This document shows, one piece after another, positions 6,998 to 15,181 of a stretch of 64,000 bases of DNA. The DNA is taken from the NCBI RefSeq assembly GCF_013201035.1, contig NZ_CP053707.1, positions 3,224,001 to 3,288,000 on the forward strand, given 5' to 3'. Numbering within the stretch: position 1 is the stretch's first letter; the number at the start of each line of letters is the position of its first letter. Both the position numbers and the translations under genes were made by a program. This stretch comes from Arthrobacter sp. NEB 688 (GTDB lineage: Bacteria > Actinomycetota > Actinomycetes > Actinomycetales > Dermatophilaceae). The notes under the pieces are model-generated. The model made no database searches. It saw only the letters and a list, made by a program, of their open reading frames with translations, and was not told the origin of the DNA.

Positions 6998-7031
6998 CAG
7001 TCCCTGTCAGTACCCCTCTTTGCAGGGCCTG
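6998..7031. promoter_or_regulatory. Candidate operator between divergent operons
   Basis: CAGTCCCTG (6998-7006) and CAGGGCCTG (7023-7031) form an inverted repeat with one mismatch, in the 91-bp gap between the XRE regulator and the MFS gene. Binding by the adjacent regulator is inference. Confidence 0.4.
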
Positions 7032-7064
7032 TCGCGCCATTGGCGGGTGCCGTTGTCTTGGAGC

Positions 7065-8489
7065 GTGACCACGACCACCGACTCCACGAACGCTTCGGCT
7101 GAGACCGCCCGCGGCGCGGACCCGACCGGGCCTGCGCATCCGCGCGCCATCCTGACCATCATCCTCGTCAGCTACTTCCTCATCCTCCTCGACAACTCCG
7201 TCATCTTCACCGGGCTGCCGTCCATCGCCGCCGCTCTGCACCTCGACGCCACCGGACTGTCCTGGGTCCAGGACGCATACACGCTGGTGTTCGGTGGACT
7301 GCTCCTGCTCGGCGCCCGCCTCGGTGACCTCCTGGGTCGCCGACGCGTGTTCATCGCCGGGCTGGGCGTGTTCATCACCGCCTCGTTCCTCGTCGGGATT
7401 GCCCCGACCGGGTGGTGGCTGATCACCGCCCGCGGCATCCAGGGCATCGGTGCGGCCATCGTCGCCCCCGCCGCCCTGTCCCTGATCACCGCGAGCTTCC
7501 CCGCCGGGCCGGAACGCAACCGGGCCGTCGCCTGGTACGCCGCGACCGCCGGCATCGGCGCCAGCGCAGGCCTGCTCGTCGGTGGCGCAGCCGCGCAGTG
7601 GGTGTCCTGGCGCGCCGGGTTCTTCATCAACGTCCCCCTCGGCATCGCCGTGGCGGTCTTGGCGCCCCGGTACCTGCCCGCAGTCGACCGACAGCGCGGC
7701 CGCTTCGACATCCTCGGCGCCCTTGGCGCCACCCTCGCGGTCGGCACCCTGGTGTTCGGGGTGCTGGAGTCTGTGGACCGGGGTTGGTCCTCACCGGTCG
7801 TGCTCGGGTCCTTGGTCGCCTCCGCCGTGCTGTTCGTCGCCCTCGTGCTGCACGAGCGCCGTGCGGCGCAGCCCATCATGCCGCTGCACCTGTTCGCGGA
7901 TCGGCGCCGTTGGGGCGCGTATGCCGCCCGCGCCCTGTACCTCGGCGCGATGATGGGCTTCTTCTTCTTCACCACCCAGCTCATGCAGGGAGTCATGGGC
8001 TTCACCGCTTTCCAGGCAGGTCTGGGGTTCCTGCCCATGACGGCGGTGAACTTCGCCGTCGCGACCGCCGTCCCCAGGCTGACTGCCCGTTTCGGCGACG
8101 CGCCGCTGCTGGTGGCCGGGGTCGCAGTCACTCTCGTCGGCATGGCCTGGCTCGCTCAGGTCGACCAGACGAGCGCCTACTTGAGCGCGGTCGCCCTTCC
8201 CATGGTCCTCATCGGCGTCGGGCAGGGCCTGGCATTCGCCCCGCTGACCAGCTTCGGCATCGCCGGTGCGCGCACCGAGGATGCCGGCGCCGCCAGCGGA
8301 CTGGTCAACACCGCCCACCAGCTCGGCACCGCCGCCGGCTTGGCAGTCCTGGTCGCCGCCTCAGCCTCAGCCACCGACCTGGCCGTGCGCGTCTCGAGCG
8401 CCTTCACCTGGGGCATCGGATTTCTGGCTGCGGCACTCGTCGTGACTGTCGCCGTCATCGTTCCCGCCGAAAGGAAGAACCATGCCTGA
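7065..8489 (+). CDS. MFS drug/proton antiporter, DHA2 (EmrB/QacA-like) family, 474 aa
   Basis: About 14 hydrophobic segments begin at ILTIILVSYFLILLDNSVIF. DHA2 motifs are present: LDNSVIFTGLPSIA in helix 1, GARLGDLLGRRRVFIAG in the loop between helices 2 and 3, and GASAGLLVGGAAAQWVSWRAGFFINVP in helix 5. It should export a small hydrophobic compound in exchange for protons. The start is taken as GTG 7065 because upstream residues are not membrane-like; GGAG lies too close to be a good ribosome site. The stop overlaps the next gene by 8 bp. Confidence 0.9.
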   Translation: MTTTTDSTNASAETARGADPTGPAHPRAILTIILVSYFLILLDNSVIFTGLPSIAAALHLDATGLSWVQDAYTLVFGGLLLLGARLGDLLGRRRVFIAGLGVFITASFLVGIAPTGWWLITARGIQGIGAAIVAPAALSLITASFPAGPERNRAVAWYAATAGIGASAGLLVGGAAAQWVSWRAGFFINVPLGIAVAVLAPRYLPAVDRQRGRFDILGALGATLAVGTLVFGVLESVDRGWSSPVVLGSLVASAVLFVALVLHERRAAQPIMPLHLFADRRRWGAYAARALYLGAMMGFFFFTTQLMQGVMGFTAFQAGLGFLPMTAVNFAVATAVPRLTARFGDAPLLVAGVAVTLVGMAWLAQVDQTSAYLSAVALPMVLIGVGQGLAFAPLTSFGIAGARTEDAGAASGLVNTAHQLGTAAGLAVLVAASASATDLAVRVSSAFTWGIGFLAAALVVTVAVIVPAERKNHA

Positions 8490-8856
8490 CTGGACCACCC
8501 GGGCCCTGCATGACATTGGCCGAGCTGAGGAAGTGCAGCTGGCCACCCGCCGTGAGGACGGCAGCCTGCGTCGGCCCCGCATCATCTGGGCCGTTATCAA
8601 CGGCGACCGGGTGTTCATTCGCTCCACCAACGGCGTGACCGCCGACTGGTACCGAGCCGCCACCCTGACGGGCTCCGGGCAGCTCGTCGCCGGGCGCGCT
8701 GCCCACGACGTCACGTTCACCCACGTCGACGACGGGGCCGCCCTTGACCTCGCGGACGCTGGCTACCGGGCCAAATACGGCCGCTACGTCAGCATCGTCG
8801 ACCACCTCGAGGAGTCTGGCCCGCGCGCCGCCACCCTCGAGGTCCACCCCGCCTGA
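8482..8856 (+). CDS. DUF2255 family protein, 124 aa
   Basis: A small soluble protein resembling the DUF2255 group: GRAEEVQLATRREDGSLRRP, then IIWAVINGDRVFIRSTNG and WYRAA, a split-barrel arrangement like flavin-binding (pyridoxamine-oxidase-like) folds. It is translationally coupled to the MFS gene by an 8-bp overlap and followed at 38 bp by the dehydrogenase. A role as a small redox or F420/FMN-binding partner is plausible but unproven. Confidence 0.8.
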   Translation: MPDWTTRALHDIGRAEEVQLATRREDGSLRRPRIIWAVINGDRVFIRSTNGVTADWYRAATLTGSGQLVAGRAAHDVTFTHVDDGAALDLADAGYRAKYGRYVSIVDHLEESGPRAATLEVHPA

Positions 8857-8894
8857 CCAACCCCCCAACTCCAAGTCAGCAAGGAGCATCCGCC

Positions 8895-9935
8895 GTGAAG
8901 GCAGCCATCTTCCAAGGCCCCGGCAACATCGAGGTCGGCCACCGACCCGACCCCACCATCGAGATCCCGACCGACGCGATCGTCCGCGTCGTCCGCGGCT
9001 GCGTCTGTGGGTCCGACCTCTGGTATTACCGAGGCATCAACCAGCACAAGGTCGGCAGCATTGGCCACGAGTACATCGGCGTCATCGAAGCGATCGGCGA
9101 CGCCGTCACCGAGCTGACCGTCGGCGACTTCGTCATCGCCCCGTTCACCTACAACGACGGCACCTGCCCCGCCTGCCAGCACGGCTACCAGTCCAACTGC
9201 GAGCACGGCGGCGCATTTGGCAACGGCGACATCGACGGAGGCCAGGGCGAGAAGGTCCGCGCCCCGTTCGCCGACGCCTCCCTCGTCAAGATCCCTGGCG
9301 CACCAGAGGACTACACGAACGAGCAGCTCGCATCCTTCACCGCCCTCTCTGACGTCATGTGCACCGGCTACCACGCTGCCGTCAGCGCCGGCGTCAAGAA
9401 GGGCGACACCGTCGCCGTCGTCGGCGACGGCGCTGTCGGGCTCTGCGCGGTCCTAGCGGCGAAGAAGCTCGGCGCCGGCCGCATCATCGCGCTGTCCCGC
9501 AACCCTGCCCGGCAGGTCGTGGCGAGGGAGTTCGGCGCCACCGACATCGTCGAGGAGCGCGGCGACAACGCAGTCGACCACGTGATGAGCCTGACCGATG
9601 GCGCCGGCGTGGACGCGGCCTTGGAGTGCGTTGGCACCGACCAGTCCATCGCCACCTGCGCGGGCATCGTCCGCTCTGGCGGCATGGTCGGCGCCGTCGG
9701 TGTGCCGCTGTACGAGGAGTTTGAGTACAAGACCCTGTTCTGGAAGAACATCGGTATCAAGGGTGGTGTGGCACCCGCCCGCCAGTACATCCCGGACCTT
9801 CTCGCGGACGTCCTCGCCGGACGCATCAACCCCGGACGTGTTATCAACTACACCACCGACCTCGACCACGTCGCCGACGCCTACACCGCCATGGACGAAC
9901 GCCGTGCCATCAAGTCCATCCTCACCGCCCCCTAG
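8895..9935 (+). CDS. Zinc-dependent alcohol dehydrogenase (MDR family), 346 aa
   Basis: Catalytic zinc ligands are seen in GCVCGSDLWYYRG and IGHEYIGVIEAIG (GHE motif). The lobe that usually holds structural zinc reads CPACQHGYQSNC, where one of the four usual Cys is replaced by Gly. The Rossmann fold is VVGDGAVGLCAVLAAKKLGAG. It should oxidise an alcohol or reduce an aldehyde with NAD(P). The start is GTG 8895 behind AAGGAG. It ends the MFS-DUF2255-dehydrogenase operon, which suggests detoxification of a toxic small carbonyl plus export. Confidence 0.9.
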   Translation: MKAAIFQGPGNIEVGHRPDPTIEIPTDAIVRVVRGCVCGSDLWYYRGINQHKVGSIGHEYIGVIEAIGDAVTELTVGDFVIAPFTYNDGTCPACQHGYQSNCEHGGAFGNGDIDGGQGEKVRAPFADASLVKIPGAPEDYTNEQLASFTALSDVMCTGYHAAVSAGVKKGDTVAVVGDGAVGLCAVLAAKKLGAGRIIALSRNPARQVVAREFGATDIVEERGDNAVDHVMSLTDGAGVDAALECVGTDQSIATCAGIVRSGGMVGAVGVPLYEEFEYKTLFWKNIGIKGGVAPARQYIPDLLADVLAGRINPGRVINYTTDLDHVADAYTAMDERRAIKSILTAP

Positions 9936-9952
9936 CGCTAGGTCTCCCGAGC

Positions 9953-9994
9953 CATGCCGATGAGCGGACCTATCACGGTCCGCTCATCGGCATG
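9953..9994 (+). terminator. Perfect 18-bp hairpin containing the repeat core
   Basis: CATGCCGATGAGCGGACC (9953-9970) and its exact complement (9977-9994) flank a 6-nt loop. It follows the dehydrogenase stop by 18 bp and probably ends that operon. The right arm continues into CGGCATGAGC, the same word as in repeats R1-R10. Confidence 0.75.
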
Positions 9995-10012
9995 AGCAGG
10001 GTGTTTCGACAT

Positions 10013-10078
10013 GCGTCACTTCGCCGCCTGTCGTCCGTTACTGAAGGTTCGCCCAGCCTCGCTTGCGAAGTGCAACGT
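10013..10078. repeat. Hairpin repeat, second family word
   Basis: GCGTCACTTCGC (10014-10025) pairs with GCGAAGTG-ca-ACGT (10065-10078), an imperfect stem with a 2-nt bulge. It directly abuts the stop codon of the antisense gene. GCGTCACTTCGCCGCC recurs at 12625 and nearly at 11647. Confidence 0.5.
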
Positions 10079-11521
10079 CTAAGCGATTGAAGTGGTGTCG
10101 GTGGCGCCAACCAAGCCTTGTCGGTACTCGAGGGCTTCGGGTTCTTCAACGAACGTCATGAGTTCGCCGGAGAGTTCGGTGAGTGAGTCTCTGGCTTCCG
10201 CGGGGGTGACCCTGAAGAACTCCTTGCGGTTGTTGACGCGGTTGACCCGCCGGTCGGCGAACCGCTGATGCATCTCGCGTTCGATCTTGACGGCGTTCTC
10301 GGAGAAGTAGAGCGCGTGCACGTCGAAGATGAAGGGGACGGAGGCGTCGCCGAGTTCGCGAACGCGGTCCATCGGTTCGAGGCGCCGGGTCATGCCAATC
10401 TTGAGGACGCCCTCACCGAATGATCCGATGTTCGAGATGACGTAGACATGCCCGGCTGTGAGGGTCCGAGCGCGGAAGTCAACTGCCTCGATCTCTCCGA
10501 TGACGCCTTCGAGCTGGAGCTGGAGGCGTGCGACCCCCTCCATGTCCCCCTTGGCGTGGAGTTGAGCGATGGCCTGACGGAAGTGCTGTTCTTCCTTGCG
10601 CAGCCGCTGCCGCTCCCTTTCGATCTCCTGCTCGACCTTGCGTTCTTCGCGTAGACGTTCGCGCTCCTCGCGCTCTCGTTCCTTCTCCTCAGCGACCTTC
10701 TCGAGGTAGTCGGCGGTCAGCTCGAGCTCACGGAGCCGGACCCGGTGGTACGGGACAGACACCGCGATGCTCATTGATACCCCCAGCTTGGCGATCGTGG
10801 TCGCGACCTTGTCCAGTCGCTCCTTGGCGCTATCGAGCTTGTAGGGCTTCATCGCGCGGACCAGGTTGTCCGCCTCGGCGTTGTATGCCCGAAGCATCAA
10901 CTTGGAGATGTCGTTGACCATCTTCCGGCCTTGGGCCGCGGAGCCGTTGACCTGCCAGGTGGTGGTGGCGGCGATCGCTCCCCCGTCGCGCTTCACCATG
11001 GACCGGATCTGATCTTGGATGCGCGCAAGCTCGGCGCGGTAGGCAATGGAATCGTCGAGCGGGTGGCGGTACCGGTAGACGCCGACCTCTTGGAGGATCG
11101 CTGTCTCCTCCGTATCCACGACGGTTTGCCGCAGCGTCGTTAGTTGCGATCGGATCGCCTGTTCTTGGCGCTCAGCGTCAGTCTGGGCTGTTGTCATCGC
11201 TTGGCGCAGGGACCCTAGTTCGGCGTTGAGGCGATCTCGCTCTTCCTGCAGCTCGACGAGGTCCATGACCCTGAGCCGGGTCAACTCGGCGCGGAGCTGG
11301 TCGATCTCGGCGTGAGCCTCATCGAGGGCCTGTCCCTTGCCAAACAGTTTCGGCTTCGACCGCTTCGCCTCGCCAGATGGGGCGACTGGCGCGGTATGGG
11401 CCGTGGGCGACAGTCCCGGAGCGGTGCGGGGATGGGTGTGGATGGTCCACTGCTGGCCGTCCCACCAGCGCAGGATCGTGGAGTCGTTGGGGTCGGGGTA
11501 CCAGCCTTGCGGTGTAGCCAT
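10079..11521 (-). CDS. DUF2510-DUF4041-GIY-YIG (MUG113/T5orf172-type) protein, 480 aa
   Basis: Domains in order: an N-terminal DUF2510 box (GWYPDPNDSTILRWWDGQQW, residues 6-25); a linker; coiled coils with a DUF4041-like core (about 60-340); and a C-terminal GIY-YIG-related nuclease domain starting GHVYVISNIGSFGEGVLKIG (about 350-450) with conserved Arg and Glu in REMHQRFADRRV. Such proteins occur in phages and defence islands; the actinobacterial DUF2510 front end usually marks a membrane or surface role. DNA cleavage is likely from the fold but untested. The gene stands alone between hairpin repeats. Confidence 0.8.
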   Translation of the reverse strand: MATPQGWYPDPNDSTILRWWDGQQWTIHTHPRTAPGLSPTAHTAPVAPSGEAKRSKPKLFGKGQALDEAHAEIDQLRAELTRLRVMDLVELQEERDRLNAELGSLRQAMTTAQTDAERQEQAIRSQLTTLRQTVVDTEETAILQEVGVYRYRHPLDDSIAYRAELARIQDQIRSMVKRDGGAIAATTTWQVNGSAAQGRKMVNDISKLMLRAYNAEADNLVRAMKPYKLDSAKERLDKVATTIAKLGVSMSIAVSVPYHRVRLRELELTADYLEKVAEEKEREREERERLREERKVEQEIERERQRLRKEEQHFRQAIAQLHAKGDMEGVARLQLQLEGVIGEIEAVDFRARTLTAGHVYVISNIGSFGEGVLKIGMTRRLEPMDRVRELGDASVPFIFDVHALYFSENAVKIEREMHQRFADRRVNRVNNRKEFFRVTPAEARDSLTELSGELMTFVEEPEALEYRQGLVGATDTTSIA

Positions 11522-11639
11522 CGGGTCGCCTCGCGTTCGGTCATGGGTCCTGATAGACCATCACGCAGCCGCCGGTAAGCGCATCGGTTTGCCCGAATTC
11601 GCCCGCTCGCGCCGCACGTAGGCGAACCATCCGTCCATG

Positions 11640-11665
11640 CTCGCGGTGCGTCTCTTCGCCGCGAG
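11640..11665. repeat. Hairpin repeat, second family word
   Basis: CTCGCGG (11640-11646) pairs with CCGCGAG (11659-11665); the loop and right arm contain GCGTCTCTTCGCCGC, one base from the word at 10014 and 12625. It lies in the spacer between two antisense genes. Confidence 0.45.
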
Positions 11666-11708
11666 TTGGTGAGGCCGTCGCGGGACAGATTGCTAGGTCG
11701 CGATGGCC

Positions 11709-12578
11709 TCAGCCAGCGTGGGCGCGGGCCCAGTCGAGGACATCTGAGCGGGCTTGCTCGGGCGTGATGCTGAGCAGGCTGCCAATGTCCGTGCCCTGCT
11801 CGAGGATGCCTTGGGCGATCTGGTCACCGACCCAGTAGCCCGAGCGGGGCGGAATCCCCTCTCGGGTCTGGTTGCGAAAGTGGGGCGCAACCACGTCATG
11901 GTCGTCTGGCACGTCGTGATGCTGCATCAGGTGCCGCGCAAGCATGCGGCTGCTGCCATGGCAGTCGTGCACCCACGCCTGATGATGCTCGTCCATCCAG
12001 AGATAAGCGCTGTCCGAACGCCCCGTCCGCAGGACACGCGAAGTCGCAGTCGCGGCCCCCTCCAGCATGACCGCACGAGACGAGGCGTAGGTGCTGGCAC
12101 GGGCGGCCGGCGAGCGCTGTCCTTGCACGACGTGACTGAGCTCGTGGACCACGAGGAGGTCGTCGCAGGGCGGCTCGCCCAAGTACTCAAGGGCGAGGAA
12201 CAGGGTGCGCCGGCCGTTGAGCTCGGCCACCCAGCCGTTGGAAGTGTGTGTGCCCACCATCAGCACTGCATGCAGCTCGTCGTCCAGGAGGTCGTAGTCC
12301 CTGAACTCCTGCTCGGCCTGGGCCAGGAGCTGACGTGCCCGCTCCTCGGCCAACAGGATCTGCTCTCGGAGTGCTGGAGCCTGACGTGCCGCCCGCGACC
12401 GTGCCCCTCGATCGCCCCAAGCGCGGTAATAGACATCGAAGACCGACGGGAACTCGGCTTCCTACGAGCCGAGCCAAGCCCGTGTGCGGTCCGCGGCATC
12501 GTGGTGCTTCGCCACCTCCAGCCACGCCCGGACCGTAGACACCACCTCCATCCCGCCACACTTGCACGTTCGGCACAT
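11709..12578 (-). pseudogene. DUF2268-like zinc metallopeptidase gene interrupted by in-frame TAG
   Basis: The catalytic core reads VVHELSHVVQG (HExxH) followed by MLEGAAT, with a C-terminal YWVGDQIAQGIL segment, as in predicted zinc proteases of the DUF2268 type. The same frame continues upstream with protein-like sequence to ATG 12551 or 12578 (MCRTCKCGGMEVVST...), but a TAG at 12462-12464 interrupts it. Immediately after the stop, EAEFPSVFDVYYRAW is still good coding sequence. A TTG at 12353 could restart a 214-aa product that keeps HExxH. It is either a recent pseudogene, a shortened gene or a sequencing error. Confidence 0.7.
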
Positions 12579-12624
12579 CAGCCACACCGGCTCTGCGCGT
12601 CAAGCAGCAGGCGACCTTCGGTCT

Positions 12625-12640
12625 GCGTCACTTCGCCGCC
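12625..12640. repeat. Second family word GCGTCACTTCGCCGCC
   Basis: Exact match to the word at 10014-10029. GGCGA at 12611-12615 can pair with TCGCC inside it, and CCGCC-T-GGCGG follows at once. It lies between divergent genes. Confidence 0.45.
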
Positions 12641-12784
12641 TGGCGGTGCAGGTCCGGATCGCATCAATCGTGTAGCCCGTACAGTTGAGTCTTGGAAGCC
12701 GCAGTTAGGACTCGCGGCCCGGATCAGACTCCACGGCGGACGGTGGCCGACCTTGGCAGGGGCTTCGTGCGTAGGGTGATCCAA

Positions 12785-13831
12785 ATGGAGGGGAACCCCA
12801 GCACGGCGATCAAACTCGACTGGCTACCGGAGGACCTGGAAGGCGTCGCGCTCCGGCTCGCACGGGTGGACCAAAGCGCCTTCGAAATAGGAGATCTCGC
12901 GATGCGGTGGTCTATGCATCCCCCCGTGGAGCTGCGGCAACTCCGGCGGCGTAATGGAGAGGCAGAGCTCGTCGTCTCCGAGATTCATCAGGTGCCGCCC
13001 CTGCTGTGGCTGCTCTTTAGTGAGGCCATCAGTCACCTCCGTGCATCTCTCGACAACGTCCTCTGGTACATCGTGTCGCTCGAGCACGAAGAGATATCGG
13101 ATTCTGTCGCCCGTCGAGTCGCTATGCCGATTCATAGGGACGCGCATAGCCTCTCGAGGTGGCTCAAGGCGCGCGTCGAGGACGGTCTTCACGTCTTCCG
13201 TGAGGACGGCCCAGTGGCGAAGCGGCTGCGCGAGCTACAGCCCTTCGCGACAACGCCGGCTCGAATCCCTTCAAACAACCCGACACTCGCCGCGATGTTG
13301 GGCTGCGAGGTGGAGGACGCGCACCCGCTCCTCTTACTGCAGGGGTACTCCAACGACGATAAGCATCGAGCTATACGGATCGCAGTGGAGCGAGAGCGGG
13401 GCGGCCCGACAGACCAGTCCCCATCCGATCAGGGGTGGTTTCGCGAACTGAAGGTGGGCGACGTCGTCTCAACAACACGATGGGGCGAACCACTCGTCTA
13501 CGAGTCGAGCGCAGCTGCTCTCGTTGAGCGGCCCTCTCCCTACAGCGCTCTAGTAGCCCCAGCCACGGAGGTAGCACTCCTTCACGGGTGGGTGGCGACA
13601 GTCGCAGTGCCATACCTGGTGCAAGGGACGCCGCACTTGACCGGGCTCCCGTATCAGGTTGAGCTCTCCGACTCTGCCGGCAGCAACCGCGATCGGCTCC
13701 TAGCGGGAGGAGGCGTCTCTGCTTTGGAACGGCTGCGAAAGCTAACCACAGATCGGTTGACAGCCGCCCGCAGCGCGACTCCAACGTTTCCTCCAACGAG
13801 TCATGAGGATGACGAACCCTATGCGAGGTAG
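12785..13831 (+). CDS. HEPN-like hypothetical protein, 348 aa
   Basis: The start is the ATG at 12785 (MEGNPSTAIKLDWLPEDLEG). The segment ISHLRASLDNVLWYIVSLEH followed later by GYSNDDKHRAIRI resembles actinobacterial proteins with a helical bundle and an Asp-Lys-His patch, which I associate with HEPN-like domains. No classical RxxxxH site is obvious. It is soluble with no signal peptide. Its neighbours are unrelated. Such proteins often sit in variable regions; an RNase function would be speculation. Confidence 0.6.
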   Translation: MEGNPSTAIKLDWLPEDLEGVALRLARVDQSAFEIGDLAMRWSMHPPVELRQLRRRNGEAELVVSEIHQVPPLLWLLFSEAISHLRASLDNVLWYIVSLEHEEISDSVARRVAMPIHRDAHSLSRWLKARVEDGLHVFREDGPVAKRLRELQPFATTPARIPSNNPTLAAMLGCEVEDAHPLLLLQGYSNDDKHRAIRIAVERERGGPTDQSPSDQGWFRELKVGDVVSTTRWGEPLVYESSAAALVERPSPYSALVAPATEVALLHGWVATVAVPYLVQGTPHLTGLPYQVELSDSAGSNRDRLLAGGGVSALERLRKLTTDRLTAARSATPTFPPTSHEDDEPYAR

Positions 13832-14164
13832 TAGGTCCTCACGACCTTCCACCTATCTGACGAGGTCGTGATCGGGGCGTCGCCACGGCACCTCGGATCA
13901 CTTCGTGACACGGGTATGCCGATCTGGCAGCCACTCAGCCTCGACGGGGCGAACGACCAAGACCGCCCGGACACGGTGTGCTCCCTCGGCGACCGCCGGC
14001 GCGCGACGATCCTCCCGGTGTCCAGTATCTAGGCGGGTGGGCCGGTAACCGCCCTACGGGACTGCTCGATGCGATCAGCCGCCACGTGATCCTCAGGACA
14101 CGCAGACGTAGCGCGGCGGCTCACACGGCTCGGAATGGTCCATCAGCGCCATACCGGCGTTGAA
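13832..14164. other. 333-bp spacer, nothing recognised
   Basis: No gene with convincing composition on either strand, no tRNA and no strong hairpin apart from the perfect 10-bp palindrome GAACTAGTTC near 14163-14172 at the end of the next antisense gene. Confidence 0.5.
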
Positions 14165-14362
14165 CTAGTTCAGCCGCCGAACGCGTATGGCTCGACGCAT
14201 TCCTTCGACGCTCATTTTGCCAACTTTGATGTACGCCTTGGGACGGTAGGCGTACCGGTACTCGTAGTAGTACTCGTCTTGCTTCCAAATTGATCCATCT
14301 GTTAGTTGGACGATCGTCTCCCCCGACCACCCTTGCCAGCTTCCGTCAACGTAGAGAGCCAT
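14165..14362 (-). CDS. Small hypothetical protein, 65 aa
   Basis: MALYVDGSWQGWSGETIVQL followed by a Tyr-rich strand pattern (DEYYYEYRYAYRPKAYIKVG) and a basic end (RRAIRVRRL). It looks like a compact SH3-like beta-barrel. Short proteins of this pattern occur widely in bacteria without known function. The start is ATG at 14362. Its lower GC than the neighbours suggests acquisition. Confidence 0.6.
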   Translation of the reverse strand: MALYVDGSWQGWSGETIVQLTDGSIWKQDEYYYEYRYAYRPKAYIKVGKMSVEGMRRAIRVRRLN

Positions 14363-14459
14363 GCCTCGAGCGTGGCGGAAGCCTCCGACAAGCCTAAAAA
14401 AGCCAGCTGGTCATGCGCAGATGGTGAGTCATACCGCCGCGAGCTGACCTGCCGACTTT

Positions 14460-15107
14460 TCAGTGCGGGAGGTCGATCTGGTGGTCTTTTGCGGGAGGAA
14501 GGTAGGGCGTGATGTTGCGCCAGGCTCGCTCGATGTACTGCTCCTTCTCTCCGACCGGAGCCACGTAGTGCAGGGCCCCTTCGGCGTCCTCGCGGCCACG
14601 CAGGCGGGTGATGACCCACGCCGCGAGGTACTGCGAGGCGAGGCAGCCGCCGGCGGTGGCGATGTTGTCGAGCGCGAAGAACGGCTGGTTGAGGACCTCG
14701 ACTCCGGCGGCGATGACCCATGGCTTGGTGGTCAGATCGGTACACGCCGGGATGTCGTCGAGCAGCCCCAGGCGGGCGAGGACAAGCGCTCCGGAGCACT
14801 GTGCGGCAATGAGCTGGCGCGCGGGATCCAGGCGACGCAGGACGTCCATGATGGAGGGATTCTCGACCACCTCGCGAGTGGCGATACCGCTGCCGATGAT
14901 GACGGCGTCCGCCTCGACGGCCTCCTCCAGCGTGGACATCTGCTCGATGACGACGCCGTTCATCGAGGTCACTGCTGCGGCCGGGGTGGCGATGGCGACG
15001 CGCCAGTCCTTGTCGTCGATGCGGTTGAGGATGCCCAGGGCGATGAGCGAGTCCAGCTCGTTGTAGCCCTCGAAGGTCAGGATCGCGACGGGCATCAGCA
15101 GGGTCAC
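14460..15107 (-). CDS. DJ-1/PfpI family protein, 215 aa
   Basis: Class I glutamine-amidotransferase-like fold with the nucleophile elbow IAAQCSGALVLARLG (Cys) and an upstream acidic residue. Family members are glyoxalase/deglycase-like enzymes, isonitrile hydratases or the N-terminal part of regulators; there is no HTH domain here. Starts are GTG 15107 or ATG 15095 (MPVAILTFEGYNELD, the usual family N-terminus). It is divergent from the MocR regulator, which may control it. Confidence 0.85.
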   Translation of the reverse strand: MTLLMPVAILTFEGYNELDSLIALGILNRIDDKDWRVAIATPAAAVTSMNGVVIEQMSTLEEAVEADAVIIGSGIATREVVENPSIMDVLRRLDPARQLIAAQCSGALVLARLGLLDDIPACTDLTTKPWVIAAGVEVLNQPFFALDNIATAGGCLASQYLAAWVITRLRGREDAEGALHYVAPVGEKEQYIERAWRNITPYLPPAKDHQIDLPH

Positions 15108-15169
15108 TTTCGGTTCGGGGTCCTCACCGTAGGGCGCCTGTGGCAGAACTGTTCAAGGATTGTCCTGCA

Positions 15170-15175
15170 TACAAT
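15170..15175 (+). promoter_or_regulatory. Putative -10 element of the MocR gene
   Basis: TACAAT ends 6 bp before the tandem GTG codons at 15179 and 15182, the spacing expected for leaderless transcription. No good -35 box is apparent; GAACTGTTC upstream is a small palindrome that could bind a regulator. Confidence 0.4.
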
Positions 15176-15181
15176 CTCGTG

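Noticed and set aside
6029-7102. Plus-strand open frame opposite the XRE regulator
   Set aside because: Val/Gly-rich translation with no domain; the regulator on the other strand has an unmistakable HTH.
13978-14163. 61-codon open frame in the spacer before the 65-aa gene
   Set aside because: Arg/Pro-rich, no ribosome site, ends exactly at the neighbouring antisense gene.
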